Below, in pieces: positions 61,016 to 64,000 of a stretch of 64,000 bases of DNA. A model generated the notes under the pieces. That model had not been told where the DNA came from. It did no database searches and saw only the letters and a list, made by a program, of their open reading frames with translations. This stretch comes from Phallus indusiatus (Eukaryota > Basidiomycota > Agaricomycetes > Phallales > Phallaceae), in NCBI GenBank assembly GCA_027605045.1, contig JAQFWX010000058.1:173831-237830 (forward strand), read 5' to 3'. Numbering within the stretch: position 1 is the first letter of the stretch; each line of letters starts with the position of its first letter. The position numbers and the translations under genes were made by a program.

Positions 61016-64000
61016 ATCATCGCTTTTACATCGCTTTTATCCATGATCGTTGCTCAAAACATTAATCTTCTAGTGATGTCCTTGATATATATCCCTCAAC
61101 CGATCTGCAGACAAGCTTTTTGCTAACAAGTATGATCGTTCATGAGGCATATATTGTCACAATATCTTGGGACCTACCTCCAAATACCGGCGTTGTTCAG
61201 CTCCAGAAGGCGTTCGATAATTTCATCAATCACAGCAATGGGATGATGCTTCGCACAGTGTTCTTGTTCCATCCCGTTTCAAACAAATGGCTCCAAGTAG
61301 TCGTCAAACCTGAAATGAAACGAATGGAATGGGACGTAATCACCGTTGCGAATGAGGCCGAGCTCTCCTCGCGCGTATCTGAATACGAACATAATCGAGG
61401 CAGCCGGCGATTCGAGGATGGGGAGCTTCTTACTCGCGCCTGCGTCTTCCAAATGGATGGTCATGCTCGGGTCCTTGTTTGGACTATACACCATGCTCTG
61501 GTGGACCACTGGACACTGGAACATATGGTGTCTGACATAGACAGCGTATATGCGAATTATCCTCTTCCAACTCGGCGCTCTTTCAAGCCCATGATTAAAT
61601 ATCTGCAACGCATTGATCATACTAGCGGTGTGGAGTTCTGGCGGAAACATCTCCACGACGCTTCGCCGACCGTTTTCCTTCAAAATCGTTCCAATGCTCG
61701 CCGTATCACTGCTAGTACAATAGTATACCGTGAGATCCAAACGATAGACACCAGTCTCATCAACCGCTTCGGTATCATGCCATCGACATTGATAACTTGC
61801 GCCTGGTCGATAGTGTTGTCGGCCCATAGCAACACCAACGATGTTGTTTTTGGACAAGTTCTTTCGGGTCGCAGTATGTATTTCTAACGCGGTGCTAGAT
61901 TCAGCTTAACGTCGTTTTAGCTGCGCCTATCAAGAATATCGGAATCATGACCGGAGTCATGATCAATACTGTTGCCCGTCGAGTTTTGTTAAACCCGACA
62001 ATTACAGTCCTCGAATTATTGCAGCAAATACAGTCCGAACAAATCGAGATTAGCAAGCACGAGAGCATTGCTTTAGGGGAGCTACAAGCCGAGGGCATTC
62101 CTGTCTCTTCCTTATTTAACACGATTCTTAACTTCAGGAACAAGGGATTTAATGAGGTGATTGAACGTGATGGACGTCTGTCGGAAGACAGCCTGTTTGC
62201 CAAACCCCGGTCAGACGGTCGTGATAGGTATATTATCTCAACTTCTTAATGCAACTGAAATCTAATTGCATCGTCTAAATTAGGGTCGACTACCCCTTCG
62301 TAAGTGATAAAACCGTCACCCGTTGTCCTTTCTTATTTTGTGCAAGGCCTTGGACATCGACCTCGGATCGACCGACGGTATTTCCATACGCGTACAGTAT
62401 TCTCCTGAGATCATGTTTGAAGCAGAAGTCAACACATTCTTGGATCATTTTGAAACTGCACTACACTTCATCATGAATCACCCACAAAGCTTGGTTGCGG
62501 ATGTCGAACTCATCAATGATCAAGAGCGACAATTGCTCGTGCCTCCAGAAAAGTCGCTAGAACTTGACGTTCACGACCAGAAGCCGTGCTGTTCAAATGA
62601 TCATTCAATTCAGAGCGTCGTTGGATTAATTGAGCTCCAAGTTCAGAGAACGCCGCAGCGGATTGCCGTAAGTGGATATAATTTTGTTCTAGTTTCAGTC
62701 TTACAACATGTTCGCCAGCTTCAATTTGGTCAAGACGTATTTATGACGTATCAACAAATGGATTCTCTTGCAAACAATTTGGCTCGGAAGCTTATCAGTA
62801 ATAATATTGAACGAGGAAACCTCTCGCGCTTTATATGGACAAGTCTATTGAAATGTTCCTGTGTCGCAATACAACTGGCGGAGGTTATGTCCCGTTGGAT
62901 CCAGAACATCCTGCCGACCGAATTAATACTATCCTCGGTCTTTCAAATGCTGGTCGTCATACATCAAAGGATCTTCAACGACAGCTGGTCTCGATGCTTG
63001 GCGAAGCTGGTGTTGGTGTAATGGTGGTCGATTTCGGGAACTATCACCTGAAACCAAGCCTAATGTTGAGAGTTACACGCGATGACATATGTCATGTTCT
63101 GTTCACTAGCGGTTCAACCGGTATTCCTAAAGGTTTGATTCCACTGTTCTGTTTTGTTTCGTTCAATTATTGTCTTCGTCTACAAATTGTTCTTACACAC
63201 ACGGCTCCATCATGGAAAGTGCGCTTGGGTCCAGAGAGCTCCTGGGTTCTTTTGACGGTGAGTATTGCAATGTGTAAATTACATTTGACGTTGCGTCTGG
63301 GTATGCATGATCGATGATTTCCTCTTAATCTCTCCTAAACAGACCATGGACTGGAGTGTTATTACACTGGTGGAGGCACGATTTGCATTATGCAAAACAG
63401 AAGTTGATGGACGATTTGACTGGTGTAGCAAATAGCTTCGACATAACTTTACTAGAAGTAACGCCGACTGGTAAATTATTTCATCATCAAGTCTTGCTTT
63501 TTTTCATAAATGTTTGCAGTTGCGATCTTATCTGGGAAGGTTCCAACCCTGCCACGATGATATTGGGTGGTGAAATGCTGGTCCTGAGATTCGTAATAAG
63601 TGGGGAGTGCGTTAACATTATGAACGCGTGCGTAATGTTCTATATCGTATAGAGAGAGTTCATTACTGACTTGTATATTGATTATGGAGCTACCGAGACT
63701 GGTACGAATGTGATATGAGACAAGTTACACCTTCTACCAGTCTCTGCATTGGGAGACCGTTTGGTCTTAACCTCATCTATCATCTGGACGAAAAGTTCGA
63801 ACCTGTACTCTCGGCTGCGTTGGTGAACTTTTGTTGAGACCTAAGTAGCTCGAGGATACCTCAGTGCTCAGGAACAATACTGCACAAGTTTCGTCAGGAT
63901 CCGTTCGTCTGGCTCGATAATGTACGCTTCAGGAGATCTCGTCCGGATGAGTCCTGTTGATCGTTCAATTACATATCTTGGCCGTCGGGATACGCAAGTC
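61016..64000 (+). other. NRPS part 3: C2 and heavily degraded A3 domain
   Basis: C2 starts VLDIYPSTDLQTSFLLTSM near 61075 and carries HHALVDHW at 61489, again His after Asp. The open frames 61120-61887, 61947-62249 and 62323 onward fit the family with normal introns. A3 begins around 62720 (LQFGQDVFMTYQQMDSLANN) and then decays. The SILAVHKA segment near 62860 is missing, the frame changes repeatedly between 62820 and 63130, and the A3 motif LFTSGSTGIPKG survives near 63100. The FDxS and AGGT region is scrambled near 63250-63400, and the A5-A7 part after 63690 has several small deletions with stops. The domain cannot be functional as read. Confidence 0.8.

Larger units (their letters stand above)
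54129..64000 (+). pseudogene. Multimodular non-ribosomal peptide synthetase, decaying; continues past window
   Basis: Domain order by motif: C-terminal half of a condensation domain, A1, T1, C1, A2, T2, C2, A3 (incomplete at the window end). The modules are close copies of one another, so they arose by internal duplication. The start MQPADDDNDNHKNSNPNSES is followed by good exons. Frame breaks are visible in A1 (near 55830), at five or more places in A2, and throughout A3. The C and T domains between them keep open reading frames. Stand-alone monooxygenase, transporter or other tailoring genes are not seen in the window. As it stands the gene could not make a full synthetase; uncorrected sequence indels are the alternative for the single-base changes, but not for the larger deletions in A2 and A3. 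Confidence 0.85.

Noticed and set aside
54129..64000. Assignment as a ferrichrome-type siderophore synthetase
   Set aside because: The order seen (half-C, A-T, C-A-T, C-A) lacks the terminal T-C repeats of siderophore synthetases, and no ornithine N-monooxygenase gene is present in the window.
1..64000. tRNA or rRNA genes
   Set aside because: No cloverleaf-like A-box/B-box pair or rRNA segment was recognised by eye; a dedicated tRNA scan would be decisive.

Overview
The window is nuclear DNA of a mushroom-forming basidiomycete (Agaricomycetes). Almost every gene is cut by many 50-70 bp GT..AG introns. Several families typical of that group are present: seven DUF6533 membrane proteins, fungalysin, small I9-type proteinase inhibitors and a basidiomycete-style NRPS. 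Coordinates of multi-exon genes run from the first to the last coding base; exon joins were read by eye.

Layout. 1-3290 (+) is the C-terminal part of the TOR kinase (FAT, FRB, kinase, FATC). 3425-5155 (-) is a DUF6533 membrane protein converging on it. 7620-18778 holds four minus-strand genes whose products enter the secretory pathway: a Ser/Tyr-rich protein made of 43-residue repeats, a BNR_4 beta-propeller protein (with an apparent gene relic at about 6480-6930), a complete fungalysin (M36) metalloprotease and a membrane-anchored beta-lactamase-like serine hydrolase.

19562-28845 is a tandem segmental array of three roughly 3-kb units, each carrying a DUF6533 gene behind an identically placed TATA box. 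A more diverged fourth gene follows at 30758-32417. The units differ by a 226-bp MITE-like insertion, a 299-bp replacement and a junction deletion that gives the first gene a new C-terminus.

35838-43930 is a housekeeping block: the spliceosome-disassembly factor TFIP11/Ntr1 (-), a PB1 plus multi-ZZ zinc-finger protein (+) and the SF3b subunit Rds3/PHF5A (-). It is bracketed by an inverted pair of close DUF6533 paralogues (33808-35562 + and 44353-46089 -).

47020-48850 carries two I9-type proteinase-inhibitor-like genes, one apparently frameshifted. 48851-52563 has no recognisable gene but holds short direct repeats. 52564-53084 encodes a small beta-rich protein of unknown family. 54129 to the window end is a multimodular NRPS (half-C, A1-T1, C1-A2-T2, C2-A3...) that accumulates frameshifts and deletions from 5' to 3' and looks like a decaying gene.

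The window combines conserved growth-control and splicing genes with rapidly evolving accessory families. No tRNA, rRNA or CRISPR array was recognised.
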